Counted from the stretch's first letter, positions 51,414 to 60,795 are shown. The stretch: DNA of 64,000 bases from Stutzerimonas stutzeri (GCA_002339675.1 DDKB01000017.1:1025289-1089288); one strand, 5' to 3'. Made by a program: numbers and translations. Notes: generated by a model from the sequence alone, not told the origin.

Positions 51414-52967
51414 TCACAGCCCCGGCAGGCGTTGCCGAATGGTATTGACCAGGTCGTCTAGGGCGCCTGCCTCCGGCGTGTTGATCTGCCGGTGAAGCAG
51501 CAGTTCGCGCTCGCCGAGCGGTTCGCGGGACGCCTGCTGCGCCCGGATGACCTCAAGCGTCGCATCCGACGGATCGCCCCCACGAGACTGCCGTTCCCTG
51601 AGCCACTGCTCGATGACCGCTTCCGGCGCTTCGCAGGACAGGATGATGAAGGGCACGCCCGCGCTTTCGGCTACCTGCCAGGCGGCCTGGCGTTGCTCGG
51701 CGCGGAGGTAGGTGGCGTCGATTACCGCGGAGAAGCCGGCCGCCAGCGCTTGGCCGGCCAGGGTGTGCAGGCGTCCATAGGTGGCTTCGCTCGCCGCGGC
51801 GCTATAGATCCCTTCATCCAACCCCGCGTTTGGCTGCTCGCCGTGCAAACGCTTGCGCTCTATGTCCGAACGCAGGCGCACGGCACCGAGTGACTCCACC
51901 AGGCGCAGCGCAACCTGGCTCTTGCCTACCGCCGACACGCCGTGGGTGATGGCCAGGAAGCGGGACGGAATGGCGCTGTAGCTTTCGGCCAGATTGGCGT
52001 AGCTGCGGTACTGGCGCAGGATGACCAGACGCTGCACTGCGTCCTGTTCCTGATGCAGGCGGAACAGGCTGACCTTGGCGCGCACCAGCGCCCGGTAGGC
52101 CTTGTAGAGATTGAGCAATTCCAGCGCCGCGTAATCGCCAGTGTGTTCAAGCCAGCCATTGATGAACCGCCGCGCCTGGCATTTCAGGCCGCGATCTTCC
52201 AGGTCCATGGCAAGGAAAGCGGCGTCGGACGCGATGTCGATCAGGCGGAAGGGCTCGTTGAACTCGATGCAGTCGAACAGCACGACCTTTCCGTCGATCA
52301 GGGTCGCGTTGCCCAAATGCAGATCCCCGTGGCATTCGCGGATGAAGCCCTGCTGGCAACGCTGCTCGAGCAGCGGGTGCAGCCGGGTTATGCTGGTTTC
52401 GGTCCAGTCCTCCAGCGCGTCGAGCTGCTGAAGATCGCTCCGTTCGGTCAACAGCGGGCGGATCTGCTCGAAGTTCTGCCGCATCGGGGCGACGATCGCA
52501 TCGGCGGTATTGAGCGGGTGGTCGGGTGCGACCTGGGGAATGTCCAGGTGAAACCGGGCTATCTGCCCGGCGAGCGCGTCGATATGGGCGTCGGTGAGCT
52601 CTCCCCGCGCTTGAACCTCGGCGAGCAGTTGGGTTTGCGGGAATTCGCGCATCTGAAGGATGTACTCGATGGGCTCGCCGTCACCATCGATCACCGGTTC
52701 ATCTTGGCTGCCAGTGATCGGCAGCACGCGCAGATAAAGATCGGGCGCCATGCGCTGGTTCAGGCGCAGCTCTTCTTCGCAGAAACGCTTGCGCGACGCC
52801 AGGCTGGTGAAGTCCAGGAAGCCGAAATCGACGGGCTTCTTCATCTTGTACGCGTAGGTGCCAGTCAGGATCACCCAGGAGATATGGGTCTCGATGACCC
52901 GAAATTCGGCCACGGGATGAGGATAAAGGGCCGGATCTTGCAGTGCGGCAATCAATGCTTGGCTCAC
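51414..52967 (-). CDS. Two-domain kinase-like protein (APH-type plus P-loop)
   Basis: The protein of about 517 residues joins an N-terminal aminoglycoside-phosphotransferase-like domain (GTYAYKMKKPVDFGFLDF; HGDLHLGNATL as the catalytic loop; LFDCIEFNE as the metal motif) to a C-terminal P-loop domain (THGVSAVGKSQVALRL, Walker A about residue 345). The substrate is unknown; antibiotic resistance should not be inferred. I prefer GTG 52967 because AAGGA sits six bases upstream, whereas ATG 52973 abuts that site. It is divergent from mrcB. Confidence 0.8.
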   Translation of the reverse strand: MSQALIAALQDPALYPHPVAEFRVIETHISWVILTGTYAYKMKKPVDFGFLDFTSLASRKRFCEEELRLNQRMAPDLYLRVLPITGSQDEPVIDGDGEPIEYILQMREFPQTQLLAEVQARGELTDAHIDALAGQIARFHLDIPQVAPDHPLNTADAIVAPMRQNFEQIRPLLTERSDLQQLDALEDWTETSITRLHPLLEQRCQQGFIRECHGDLHLGNATLIDGKVVLFDCIEFNEPFRLIDIASDAAFLAMDLEDRGLKCQARRFINGWLEHTGDYAALELLNLYKAYRALVRAKVSLFRLHQEQDAVQRLVILRQYRSYANLAESYSAIPSRFLAITHGVSAVGKSQVALRLVESLGAVRLRSDIERKRLHGEQPNAGLDEGIYSAAASEATYGRLHTLAGQALAAGFSAVIDATYLRAEQRQAAWQVAESAGVPFIILSCEAPEAVIEQWLRERQSRGGDPSDATLEVIRAQQASREPLGERELLLHRQINTPEAGALDDLVNTIRQRLPGL

Positions 52968-53108
52968 GGTCATTCCTTGCTTGAAAAGGGGGCGGTGTGC
53001 GTCAGCCGGGTGAGACCCGCTTCACACAGTCGAAAACGCCTCATTATGGCGTCCGGGGACGGGGCTGCAAACCGCCAAGAGGCCGTCTTCGGCGCAATTC
53101 AAAGTGCG

Positions 53109-53114
53109 TATAAT
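53109..53114 (+). promoter_or_regulatory. -10 box close to the mrcB start
   Basis: A perfect TATAAT ends only eight bases before the mrcB ATG. Transcription would begin within about one to three bases of the start codon. No Shine-Dalgarno sequence precedes the ATG and no clear -35 is seen. Confidence 0.5.
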
Positions 53115-53122
53115 GCGCCGCC

Positions 53123-55435
53123 ATGAATAAAGCACGCTCCCCTCGCTCCCGCAGCAAACGCCGTTCCGGTGGTGGTTCACGCCCCTGGTTGGGCTGGTTG
53201 ATCAAACTCTCCGTCGTGGCGCTGGTGATTCTCGCCGGTGTCGCCATCTACCTCGACGCCGTGGTGCAGGAGAAATTCTCCGGCAAGCGCTGGACCATTC
53301 CCGCGACGGTCTATGCGCGCCCATTGGAGTTATTCGAGGGTCAGAAACTCGCCAAGCAGGACTTTCTGACGGAGCTCGATGCTCTGGGCTATCGCCGGGA
53401 AAGCAGCCTCAGCGGGCCGGGGAGCATGTCGGTCGCTGCCAATGCGGTCGAACTGCATACCCGCGGGTTTCACTTCTACGAAGGCGACGAGGCGTCGCGG
53501 CGCCTGCGGGTAAGGTTTTCCGGTGATTTCGTCGCCGGCCTGACGCAGATCGATGGCGGCAAGCTTCCGGTGGCGCGCCTGGAACCGGTGACGATCGGTG
53601 GGCTGTATCCGGCCCACAACGAAGACCGGATCCTCATCCAGCTCGATCAGGCCCCGCCGTATTTGGTCGATACGCTGGTAGCCGTGGAAGACCGGGATTT
53701 CTTCGATCACTTTGGTGTGTCGCCCAAGTCCATCGCTCGTGCCGTCTGGGTCAACCTCACAGCCGGCGAGGTACGCCAGGGCGGTAGCACGCTGACCCAG
53801 CAACTGGTCAAAAATTTCTATCTGAGCAACGAGCGCAGCCTTGGCCGCAAGGCCACCGAGGCGATGATGGCCGTGCTGCTCGAGCTGCATTATGACAAGA
53901 ACGAGATTCTCGAGGCTTACCTCAACGAGGTGTTTCTCGGGCAGGACGGCAACCGGGCCATCCATGGTTTCGGCCTGGCGAGCCAGTATTTCTTCGGTCG
54001 CCCGCTGCCGGAGCTGAAGGTGCAGCATGTCGCCCTGCTGGTTGGCATGGTGAAAGGACCGACCTACTACAATCCGCGGCGGCACCCTGAGCGCGCGCTG
54101 GAGCGGCGCAATCTGGTGCTCGACCTGTTGGCCGAGCAGGGCGTGCTGAGCCCGGAGGCCGCTGCCACGGCAAAACGAGCGCCGCTCGGCGTCACGCAGC
54201 AGGGCAGCCTGGCCAACAGTTCCTATCCGGCGTTTCTCGACCTGGTCAAGCGGCAGCTGCGCGAGGACTATCGTGACGAGGACCTCACCGAAGAAGGGTT
54301 GCGGGTCTTTACCAGCTTTGACCCGATCTTGCAGCGCAAGGCCGAGACCGCGATGAGCGAGACGCTGAAGCGGCTCGGCAAGGCTGCCTCCGGGGTCGAG
54401 GGCGCGATGCTGGTGACCAATCCTGAGACCGGTGAGCTGCAGGCGATGCTGGGCGGTCGGCAGCCCGGGTTCGCCGGTTTCAATCGGGCTCTGGACGCCT
54501 CCCGGCCGATTGGCTCGCTGATCAAGCCGGCCATTTATCTCGCTGCGCTGGAGAAGCCCAGCCAGTACACCCTCACCAGCCTTCTCGAGGACGAGCCGTT
54601 TTCGGTCAAGGGTGCTGATGGGCAGGTCTGGAAGCCGCAGAATTATGGGCGTACAGCGCATGGCACCGTATATCTCTACCAAGCGCTCGCGCATTCTTAC
54701 AATCTGTCCACGGCCCGTCTCGGGCTGGACTTGGGCGTCCCGCATGTTCTGAAAACCCTGGAGCGTTTAGGGGCCAGTCCCCAGTGGCCGGCCTACCCCT
54801 CCATGCTGCTGGGGGCCGGCGGCCTTCGGCCGATTGAAGTCGCCAGCATGTACCAGACTCTGGCCAATGGTGGCTTCAATACGCCGCTTCGGGCGATCAG
54901 AAGCGTGGTTGCAGCGGATGGCGAACCGCTCAGCCGTTACCCGTTCAAGATCGAGCAACGTTTCGACCCTGGCGCCATCTACCTCACCCAATACGCAATG
55001 CAGCGTGTCATGCTCGAGGGCACCGGCCGTTCGGCCTACAATTACGTGCCCAAGTCCTTGACTCTCGCAGGCAAGACGGGCACGACCAACGACTCGCGGG
55101 ACAGCTGGTTCGCCGGGTTCAGCCAGGACCTGCTGGCGGTGGTCTGGCTTGGCCGGGACGACAACGGCAAGACCAGTCTGACCGGTGCAACCGGGGCTTT
55201 GCAGGTGTGGGCCGATTTCATGCGGCGTGCCGATCCGTTGCCGCTGCAAATGCCGATGCCGGACAACGTTGAGCTTGCCTGGGTCGATTCCAGGACCGGG
55301 CAAGGAACGCTGCAAAGCTGTTCTGGCGCGGTGCAAATTCCCTACATCCGTGGCAGCGAGCCCGCGTCGGGTCCAGGCTGCGGCCAGGCTCCTGCCGAGT
55401 CGGTGATGGACTGGGTGCGCGGCTGGTTGCCCTGA
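53123..55435 (+). CDS. mrcB: Penicillin-binding protein 1B (bifunctional)
   Basis: The 770-residue class A PBP has a basic cytoplasmic N-terminus, one membrane segment (about residues 28-48), a UB2H-like region, a glycosyltransferase domain (LVAVEDRDFFDHFGVSPK and GGSTLTQQLVKNFYL) and a transpeptidase domain (SLIK with Ser about 465, SYN, KTGTTND). It polymerises and cross-links peptidoglycan. LpoA, also encoded in this window, activates PBP1A rather than PBP1B. Confidence 0.95.
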   Translation: MNKARSPRSRSKRRSGGGSRPWLGWLIKLSVVALVILAGVAIYLDAVVQEKFSGKRWTIPATVYARPLELFEGQKLAKQDFLTELDALGYRRESSLSGPGSMSVAANAVELHTRGFHFYEGDEASRRLRVRFSGDFVAGLTQIDGGKLPVARLEPVTIGGLYPAHNEDRILIQLDQAPPYLVDTLVAVEDRDFFDHFGVSPKSIARAVWVNLTAGEVRQGGSTLTQQLVKNFYLSNERSLGRKATEAMMAVLLELHYDKNEILEAYLNEVFLGQDGNRAIHGFGLASQYFFGRPLPELKVQHVALLVGMVKGPTYYNPRRHPERALERRNLVLDLLAEQGVLSPEAAATAKRAPLGVTQQGSLANSSYPAFLDLVKRQLREDYRDEDLTEEGLRVFTSFDPILQRKAETAMSETLKRLGKAASGVEGAMLVTNPETGELQAMLGGRQPGFAGFNRALDASRPIGSLIKPAIYLAALEKPSQYTLTSLLEDEPFSVKGADGQVWKPQNYGRTAHGTVYLYQALAHSYNLSTARLGLDLGVPHVLKTLERLGASPQWPAYPSMLLGAGGLRPIEVASMYQTLANGGFNTPLRAIRSVVAADGEPLSRYPFKIEQRFDPGAIYLTQYAMQRVMLEGTGRSAYNYVPKSLTLAGKTGTTNDSRDSWFAGFSQDLLAVVWLGRDDNGKTSLTGATGALQVWADFMRRADPLPLQMPMPDNVELAWVDSRTGQGTLQSCSGAVQIPYIRGSEPASGPGCGQAPAESVMDWVRGWLP

Positions 55436-55475
55436 GGGCCATTTGGCATAACGGAATCAAGATGAGGTTCGCAAC

Positions 55476-56183
55476 GTGAACAAGCAGTGGATGTTGGTGG
55501 CGCTGGCTGCCGTGTTGATGCAGGGCTGCGCAACAGTCAAGCGCGGTGCCATTCCCGTGGTGGACGCCGGTGCGCCGGTTTCGGAGGAGGTTTCGGCCCG
55601 GCATCCGTCGCGCGCCTCTGTCGCCGCTCCGATTGGCTCCCGGGCGCCGGCCGATTTGGGCGTCACGGTGATGGTGCCGCAGGACGCCGCCGAGCCTCTG
55701 CAGACTTTCGCCGCGCCGGATGGCGGTTTCACCGGCTCATCGGGCGCGGTGGGCTCATCCCTGCCGCAATCGCTGCCATCCGTGCCGGCGCCTGTATCTG
55801 AACGTCCGGCGCCGAGCGGGATCCCTTCGAATTCCGGAATGCTGTCCGCCGACGAGCAGCTTGACGGCCCGGTGCTGGCATTGCTGACCACGGCGCAGCA
55901 GCAACAGGGCGGCGGAGACCTCAACGGTGCGGCATCCAGTCTCGAACGTGCCCAGCGCATCGCGCCGCGCGAGCCGCAGGTGCTCTACCGGTTGGCGCAG
56001 GTGCGGCTCGCCCAGGGCGATGCCGTCCAGGCGGAACAGCTGTCGCGGCGCGGCCTGAGCTATGCCAGCGGCCGACCGGCGCTGCAGGCCAGCCTGTGGG
56101 CGTTGATCGCGCAGGCGAGGGAGCGGCAGGGCAATGCGGCGGGCGCGGCGCAAGCACGTGAGCGCGCCAAGGTTACGATGTGA
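55476..56183 (+). CDS. TPR-containing lipoprotein
   Basis: The 235-residue protein has a lipoprotein signal (LVALAAVLMQGC, Cys about residue 18), a Pro/Ser/Ala-rich variable region (about 25-125) and a C-terminal tetratricopeptide region (about 130-225, with AQRIAPREPQVLYRLAQVRLA). A protein of this kind is usual downstream of mrcB in Pseudomonas. In E. coli the PBP1B activator is LpoB, but I see no LpoB-like domain, so no activator role is claimed. The stop overlaps yqcC by four bases. Confidence 0.78.
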   Translation: MNKQWMLVALAAVLMQGCATVKRGAIPVVDAGAPVSEEVSARHPSRASVAAPIGSRAPADLGVTVMVPQDAAEPLQTFAAPDGGFTGSSGAVGSSLPQSLPSVPAPVSERPAPSGIPSNSGMLSADEQLDGPVLALLTTAQQQQGGGDLNGAASSLERAQRIAPREPQVLYRLAQVRLAQGDAVQAEQLSRRGLSYASGRPALQASLWALIAQARERQGNAAGAAQARERAKVTM

Positions 56184-56509
56184 TGGACCCGCGGATCGCC
56201 GAGCTGGCGGATCAACTGCTGCTCATCGAGCGAGAGTTGCGCGTGCTGGACCTGTGGGCGTCCACGCCGCCGGATGCCCAGGCGCTAGCCAGCCAGGAAC
56301 CATTCTGCGTCGATACGCTGTCTTTCGAGCAGTGGTTGCAGTGGATTTTCCTGCCGAGAATGAAGGTCATCCTCGAGCGCGAAGACGCGTTGCCGACGGT
56401 CTCCGGCATCCTCGCCATGGCGGAGGTGGTCTATCAGGGCCGCCTGCAGCAGATGAGCGGCCTGTTGCGAGCGCTGGAAACCTTCGACGCCCTGATTTCC
56501 GAGCGGTAG
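56180..56509 (+). CDS. YqcC family protein (DUF446)
   Basis: The 109-residue all-helical soluble protein carries the YqcC core with FCVDTLSFEQWLQWIFLPRM and LPTVSGILAMAEVVYQG. Function is unknown. GTG 56180 is seven bases from AAGG and gives a GTGA overlap with the TPR gene; ATG 56183 is the alternative. It converges with the DUF4124 gene with nine bases between stops. Confidence 0.82.
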   Translation: MMDPRIAELADQLLLIERELRVLDLWASTPPDAQALASQEPFCVDTLSFEQWLQWIFLPRMKVILEREDALPTVSGILAMAEVVYQGRLQQMSGLLRALETFDALISER

Positions 56510-56518
56510 GGCCACCAC

Positions 56519-56962
56519 TCAGTCGCAGGTGTCAGCGATCTTCTGCTTGGTTTCGCCGATGCGTGCCTGCCGCTCTTCCTCGTTGAGCCTGCGAACGTCT
56601 CCTGCCTCCTCGACCCGTACCCGTGGGTTGTTCTGCAGCTGGGCCAGGTTGGTCCGCAGCGTCGTGCAATACTGCTCGCGGGTTTTTTCCTGTTCGGCAA
56701 CCTGCTGTTTGACCTGGCGGTCGATCTGGCGCTGCTTCGACTCGCCGGAGCGATCATCCGCCCCGTCCTGTCCGTTCGCTTGGCTCGCGGCGGGTCTGGC
56801 CGGTGCGGTCGCCGTATTGAGTGCCTCGGCGGCTTGCCCCTGGGGTGGCTGCGCACCGAAATGGGTAACACCCTGGGCATCCTGCCACTTGTAAATCTGA
56901 GCGGCCATGGCGCCGCTGCCCAACGCCAGCAGTAGTCCCGCTGCGAAAATCTTCGATCGCAT
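56519..56962 (-). CDS. DUF4124 domain protein, probably periplasmic
   Basis: The 147-residue product starts at ATG 56962 after AAGGGA. It has a Sec signal (IFAAGLLLALGSGAMA, cleavage after AMA), then the DUF4124 motif QIYKWQDAQGVTHFGAQPP, then a hydrophilic coiled region rich in Gln, Lys and Glu. Such proteins are common in Pseudomonas and lack an assigned function. The frame runs further upstream to 57160, but no ribosome site is seen there. Confidence 0.8.
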   Translation of the reverse strand: MRSKIFAAGLLLALGSGAMAAQIYKWQDAQGVTHFGAQPPQGQAAEALNTATAPARPAASQANGQDGADDRSGESKQRQIDRQVKQQVAEQEKTREQYCTTLRTNLAQLQNNPRVRVEEAGDVRRLNEEERQARIGETKQKIADTCD

Positions 56963-57362
56963 GCTGTTCCCTTCGGTGTATGCAATTGCAGGCACTACTA
57001 TACGCAAATCCTCGCCGCGCTCATTCTGCGCTGCATCACAGCTCAATGCAGTCGAAGGGCGACGGCGGGCTTGACTTGATCCGGTTGAATCCGAACAATT
57101 CCATGCTTGCTGTTCCGGTGGGTTGCCGCAAGCGCTCCGCCGGTCAATCATGAGGTGCACACCCGCGCCGACCTGTTACATCCGCAACGCGTTACCTCGC
57201 GCTGGGAGGGACGCCCCGCAACACTTGGGGTTTTCCTAATACTTGTCTGGACAGCAGCTGACGTAGTCGGCGACCACCGTCGCTCATGCGCTGCCCGCAG
57301 GTAATCCAATTTCTGGCCGGTCCGACGCGGGGCGGCTATCTGGCGTTCTAGAGGTGAACAAC
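56963..57362 (+). other. 400-base region in front of ilvI
   Basis: No supported gene lies here. A promoter (57071-57099) would give a leader of about 250 bases before ilvI. A short frame at 57102-57152 encodes 16 residues with few branched-chain codons and starts before the expected transcription start, so I do not call it a leader peptide. A weak CCCC/GGGG stem with four T residues lies near 57214-57234. Confidence 0.4.
57071..57099 (+). promoter_or_regulatory. Candidate promoter of ilvI-ilvH-ilvC
   Basis: TTGACT at 57071-57076 and AACAAT at 57094-57099 are 17 bases apart. Confidence 0.45.
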
Positions 57363-59087
57363 GTGGAACTTTTATCCGGCGCTGAAATGGTCGTCCGCTT
57401 CTTGCGGGACGAAGGCGTTAAGTATATTTACGGTTACCCGGGCGGCGCCTTGCTGCACATCTACGATGCGCTGTTCAAGGAAAAGGAAGTCACCCACATC
57501 CTCGTCCGCCACGAGCAGGCGGCCACCCATATGGCCGATGGCTATGCCCGTGCCACCGGCAAGGCCGGTGTGGTACTGGTGACCTCCGGTCCGGGGGCAA
57601 CTAACGCCATTACCGGTATTGCGACTGCCTATATGGATTCCATCCCGATGGTGGTCATTTCCGGGCAGGTGGCGAGCAACATGGTTGGCACCGATGCCTT
57701 CCAGGAAACCGACATGATCGGTATCTCGCGGCCGATCGTTAAGCACAGCTTCATGATCAAGCATCCTTCGGAAATTCCCGAGGTGATGAAAAAGGCGTTC
57801 TACCTGGCGCAGTCCGGCCGTCCCGGTCCGGTCGTGGTCGACATTCCCAAGGACATGACCAACCCTGCCGAGAAATTCGAATACGTCTATCCGAAAAAAG
57901 CCAAGCTGCGCTCCTACAGCCCGGCGGTACGGGGCCACTCGGGGCAGATCCGCAAGGCGGCCGAGCTGTTGCTCGCGGCCAAGCGTCCGATCATCTATGC
58001 CGGCGGCGGCGTGATCATGGGCGGGGCGTCGTCCCAGCTCACCGAGCTGGCCAAGATGCTCAATCTGCCGGTCACCAACACCTTGATGGGGCTGGGCTGC
58101 TATCCGGGCAGCGATCGTCAGTTCGTCGGCATGCTGGGCATGCATGGCAGCTATACCGCCAACCTCGCGATGCACCACTCGGACGTGATCCTCGCAGTCG
58201 GCGCCCGCTTCGATGATCGAGTAATCAATGGCGCAACCAAGTTCTGCCCGAATGCCAAGATCATCCACATCGACATCGACCCCGCGTCGATTTCCAAGAC
58301 CATCAAGGCAGACATCCCGATCGTCGGGCCTGTCGACAGTGTGCTGACGGAGATGGTGGCCATCGTCAAGGAGATCGGCCAGACGCCGAACGCCGAGACG
58401 GTTGCCAGTTGGTGGAAGCAGATCGAGGAGTGGCGTGGCAGCCGTGGCCTGTTCCCTTATGACAAGGGTGACGGCACCATCATCAAGCCGCAGGCGGTGA
58501 TCGAAACCTTGTGCGAGGTGACCCGCGGCGATGCCTTCGTGGCCTCCGACGTCGGTCAGCACCAGATGTTCGCCTGCCAGTACTACAAGTTCGACAAGCC
58601 GAACCGTTGGCTCAATTCCGGCGGCCTCGGCACCATGGGCTTCGGGTTTCCCGCAGCGATGGGCGCCAAGCTCAACTTCCCGGATGCCGATGTCGCCTGC
58701 GTTACCGGGGAGGGCAGCATCCAGATGAACATTCAGGAGCTGTCGACCTGCCTGCAGTACGACCTCCCGGTCAAGATCATCAATCTGAACAACGGTGCGC
58801 TGGGCATGGTTCGCCAATGGCAAGACATGCAGTACAACAGCCGTTATTCGCATTCGTACATGGAGTCGTTGCCGGACTTCGTCAAGCTGGTCGAAGCCTA
58901 CGGTCACGTCGGCATGCGCATTACCGATCTCAAGGATCTCAAGCCGAAGATGGAAGAGGCCTTCGCCATGAAGGACCGCTTGGTGTTCCTTGATATCGCG
59001 GTCGATACCAGCGAGCACGTCTACCCGATGCAGATCAAGGACGGCGCGATGCGCGACATGTGGCTCAGCAAGACGGAGCGGACCTGA
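57363..59087 (+). CDS. ilvI: Acetolactate synthase large (catalytic) subunit
   Basis: The 574-residue thiamine-diphosphate enzyme has the catalytic Glu in VRHEQAATHMADGYARATG (about residues 44-62), the FAD-binding centre, and the C-terminal ThDP motif GEGSIQMNIQEL with the LNNGALGMVRQWQ segment. It makes acetolactate or acetohydroxybutyrate for valine, leucine and isoleucine. GTG 57363 has GAGG eight bases upstream; GTG 57354 would place its ribosome site inside the gene. The regulatory subunit gene follows directly. Confidence 0.95.
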   Translation: MELLSGAEMVVRFLRDEGVKYIYGYPGGALLHIYDALFKEKEVTHILVRHEQAATHMADGYARATGKAGVVLVTSGPGATNAITGIATAYMDSIPMVVISGQVASNMVGTDAFQETDMIGISRPIVKHSFMIKHPSEIPEVMKKAFYLAQSGRPGPVVVDIPKDMTNPAEKFEYVYPKKAKLRSYSPAVRGHSGQIRKAAELLLAAKRPIIYAGGGVIMGGASSQLTELAKMLNLPVTNTLMGLGCYPGSDRQFVGMLGMHGSYTANLAMHHSDVILAVGARFDDRVINGATKFCPNAKIIHIDIDPASISKTIKADIPIVGPVDSVLTEMVAIVKEIGQTPNAETVASWWKQIEEWRGSRGLFPYDKGDGTIIKPQAVIETLCEVTRGDAFVASDVGQHQMFACQYYKFDKPNRWLNSGGLGTMGFGFPAAMGAKLNFPDADVACVTGEGSIQMNIQELSTCLQYDLPVKIINLNNGALGMVRQWQDMQYNSRYSHSYMESLPDFVKLVEAYGHVGMRITDLKDLKPKMEEAFAMKDRLVFLDIAVDTSEHVYPMQIKDGAMRDMWLSKTERT

Positions 59088-59089
59088 TC

Positions 59090-59581
59090 ATGAGACACAT
59101 CATTTCCCTGCTGCTGGAAAACGAACCGGGTGCGCTCTCGCGCGTGGTTGGCCTGTTTTCGCAACGCAACTACAACATCGAGAGCCTGACAGTCGCCCCG
59201 ACCGAGGATCCCACGCTGTCGCGCCTGACCCTGACCACAGCAGGTCACGAGGAAGTCATCGAACAGATCACCAAGAACCTCAATAAGCTGGTCGAGGTGG
59301 TGAAGCTGGTGGATCTATCCGAAAGCGCGCATATCGAGCGTGAGCTGATGCTCATCAAGGTCAAGGCGACCGGCGCCCAGCGCGCCGAGGTCAAGCGCAC
59401 CACTGACATTTTTCGCGGGCAGATTGTCGACGTGACCGCGAACGTCTACACCATCCAGCTGGCCGGCACGACCGACAAGCTGGACAGTTTCATCCAGGCC
59501 ATCGGTACCACATCGATCCTGGAAGTGGTGCGCAGCGGAGTCACCGGAATCTCCCGTGGCGACAAAGTGCTGAGCATCTGA
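59090..59581 (+). CDS. ilvH: Acetolactate synthase small (regulatory) subunit
   Basis: The 163-residue protein begins at ATG 59090 (MRHIISLLLENEPGALSRVV) with an ACT domain for valine feedback (about residues 1-78) and a C-terminal ALS-type domain (about 85-160). It activates the large subunit and gives it valine sensitivity. It lies two bases after ilvI. The frame is open 30 bases upstream, but only within ilvI. Confidence 0.95.
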   Translation: MRHIISLLLENEPGALSRVVGLFSQRNYNIESLTVAPTEDPTLSRLTLTTAGHEEVIEQITKNLNKLVEVVKLVDLSESAHIERELMLIKVKATGAQRAEVKRTTDIFRGQIVDVTANVYTIQLAGTTDKLDSFIQAIGTTSILEVVRSGVTGISRGDKVLSI

Positions 59582-59626
59582 CACATCTAACGAATGGCCC
59601 GAATGGCCAGTAACTGGGGTAATTCC

Positions 59627-60643
59627 ATGAAAGTTTTCTACGACAAAGATTGTGACCTCTCGATCATCCAGAGCAAAAAGGTCGCGATCATCGGCTACGG
59701 CTCCCAGGGCCACGCGCACGCCTGCAACCTCAAGGATTCGGGTGTTGATGTGACTGTCGGCCTGCGTGCCGGTTCGCCTTCGGTGGCCAAGGCCGAGGCC
59801 CATGGCCTGAAAGTGGCTGACGTCGCCACCGCCGTCGCCGCTGCCGATGTCGTGATGATCCTGACGCCGGATGAGTTTCAAGGTCGCCTGTATCGTGACG
59901 AGATCGAGCCGAATCTGAAGAAAGGCGCGACCCTGGCCTTCGCCCATGGCTTCTCGATCCACTACAACCAGGTCGTACCGCGTGCCGATCTGGACGTGAT
60001 CATGATCGCGCCTAAGGCCCCGGGACACACCGTTCGCTCCGAGTTTGTCAAGGGTGGCGGCATTCCCGACCTGATCGCGATCTACCAGGATGCGTCTGGC
60101 AACGCCAAGAACGTAGCCCTGTCGTACGCTTCCGGGGTCGGTGGCGGTCGTACTGGCATCATTGAAACCACCTTCAAGGATGAGACCGAGACCGACCTGT
60201 TCGGCGAGCAGGCCGTTCTGTGCGGTGGTTGCGTCGAATTGGTCAAGGCTGGATTCGAGACCTTGGTTGAGGCCGGCTATGCTCCCGAGATGGCCTACTT
60301 CGAGTGTCTGCACGAGCTGAAGCTGATCGTCGACCTGATGTTCGAAGGCGGCATCGCCAATATGAACTACTCGATCTCCAACAACGCCGAGTACGGCGAG
60401 TATGTCACTGGCCCGGAGGTCATCAACGCCGAGTCCCGCGCAGCGATGCGCAATGCACTCAAGCGTATCCAGGACGGCGAGTACGCCAAGATGTTCATTA
60501 CCGAAGGCGCTGCTAACTACCCGTCGATGACCGCTTATCGCCGCAACAATGCTGCTCATGGCATTGAGGTAGTAGGCGAAAAGCTGCGTTCCATGATGCC
60601 GTGGATCGCCGCCAACAAGATCGTCGACAAGAGCAAGAACTGA
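59627..60643 (+). CDS. ilvC: Ketol-acid reductoisomerase (NADP+)
   Basis: The 338-residue class I enzyme starts at ATG 59627 (MKVFYDKDCDLSIIQSKKVA). It has the nucleotide motif IIGYGSQGHAHACNLKDSG, the PKAPGHTVRSEF stretch, and the metal-binding DETETDLFGEQAVLCGG motif. It converts acetolactate to dihydroxyisovalerate. The start is confirmed by family length; an ATG at 59594 would add eleven residues. A strong terminator follows. Confidence 0.97.
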   Translation: MKVFYDKDCDLSIIQSKKVAIIGYGSQGHAHACNLKDSGVDVTVGLRAGSPSVAKAEAHGLKVADVATAVAAADVVMILTPDEFQGRLYRDEIEPNLKKGATLAFAHGFSIHYNQVVPRADLDVIMIAPKAPGHTVRSEFVKGGGIPDLIAIYQDASGNAKNVALSYASGVGGGRTGIIETTFKDETETDLFGEQAVLCGGCVELVKAGFETLVEAGYAPEMAYFECLHELKLIVDLMFEGGIANMNYSISNNAEYGEYVTGPEVINAESRAAMRNALKRIQDGEYAKMFITEGAANYPSMTAYRRNNAAHGIEVVGEKLRSMMPWIAANKIVDKSKN

Positions 60644-60660
60644 TAGCTACGCTGTAGCCA

Positions 60661-60690
60661 AAGAACGCGGCCTCGGCCGCGTTCTTTCGT
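60661..60690 (+). terminator. Intrinsic terminator after ilvC
   Basis: AAGAACGCGGCC (60661-60672) and GGCCGCGTTCTT (60675-60686) form a 12-bp stem with a two-base centre, with T residues at the 3' side. It ends the ilv operon. Confidence 0.88.
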
Positions 60691-60706
60691 TAGGGTGGAG
60701 CGTCTC

Positions 60707-60715
60707 TGGTATAAA
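60707..60715 (+). promoter_or_regulatory. Candidate extended -10 of pssA
   Basis: TGGTATAAA (TGn plus TATAAA) lies about 80 bases before the pssA start, just after the ilvC terminator. No good -35 is visible. Confidence 0.4.
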
Positions 60716-60795
60716 TCGATGCTCGGCGAGCGGGTGAACGCGTTATGCCGGGGTCTGTCAAAAAATTACTCAAATCTGCTGCAAGGTGATTTTGC

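Noticed and set aside
51414..52967. Aminoglycoside resistance gene
   Set aside because: The N-terminal APH-like fold is fused to a P-loop domain in a conserved chromosomal family; nothing indicates antibiotic modification.
57102..57152. Short frame MLAVPVGCRKRSAGQS as an ilv leader peptide
   Set aside because: It holds few branched-chain codons, has no ribosome site and begins before the predicted transcription start.
57372..59018. 548-residue minus-strand frame opposite ilvI
   Set aside because: It mirrors the conserved catalytic subunit of acetolactate synthase and is His/Asp-rich shadow sequence.
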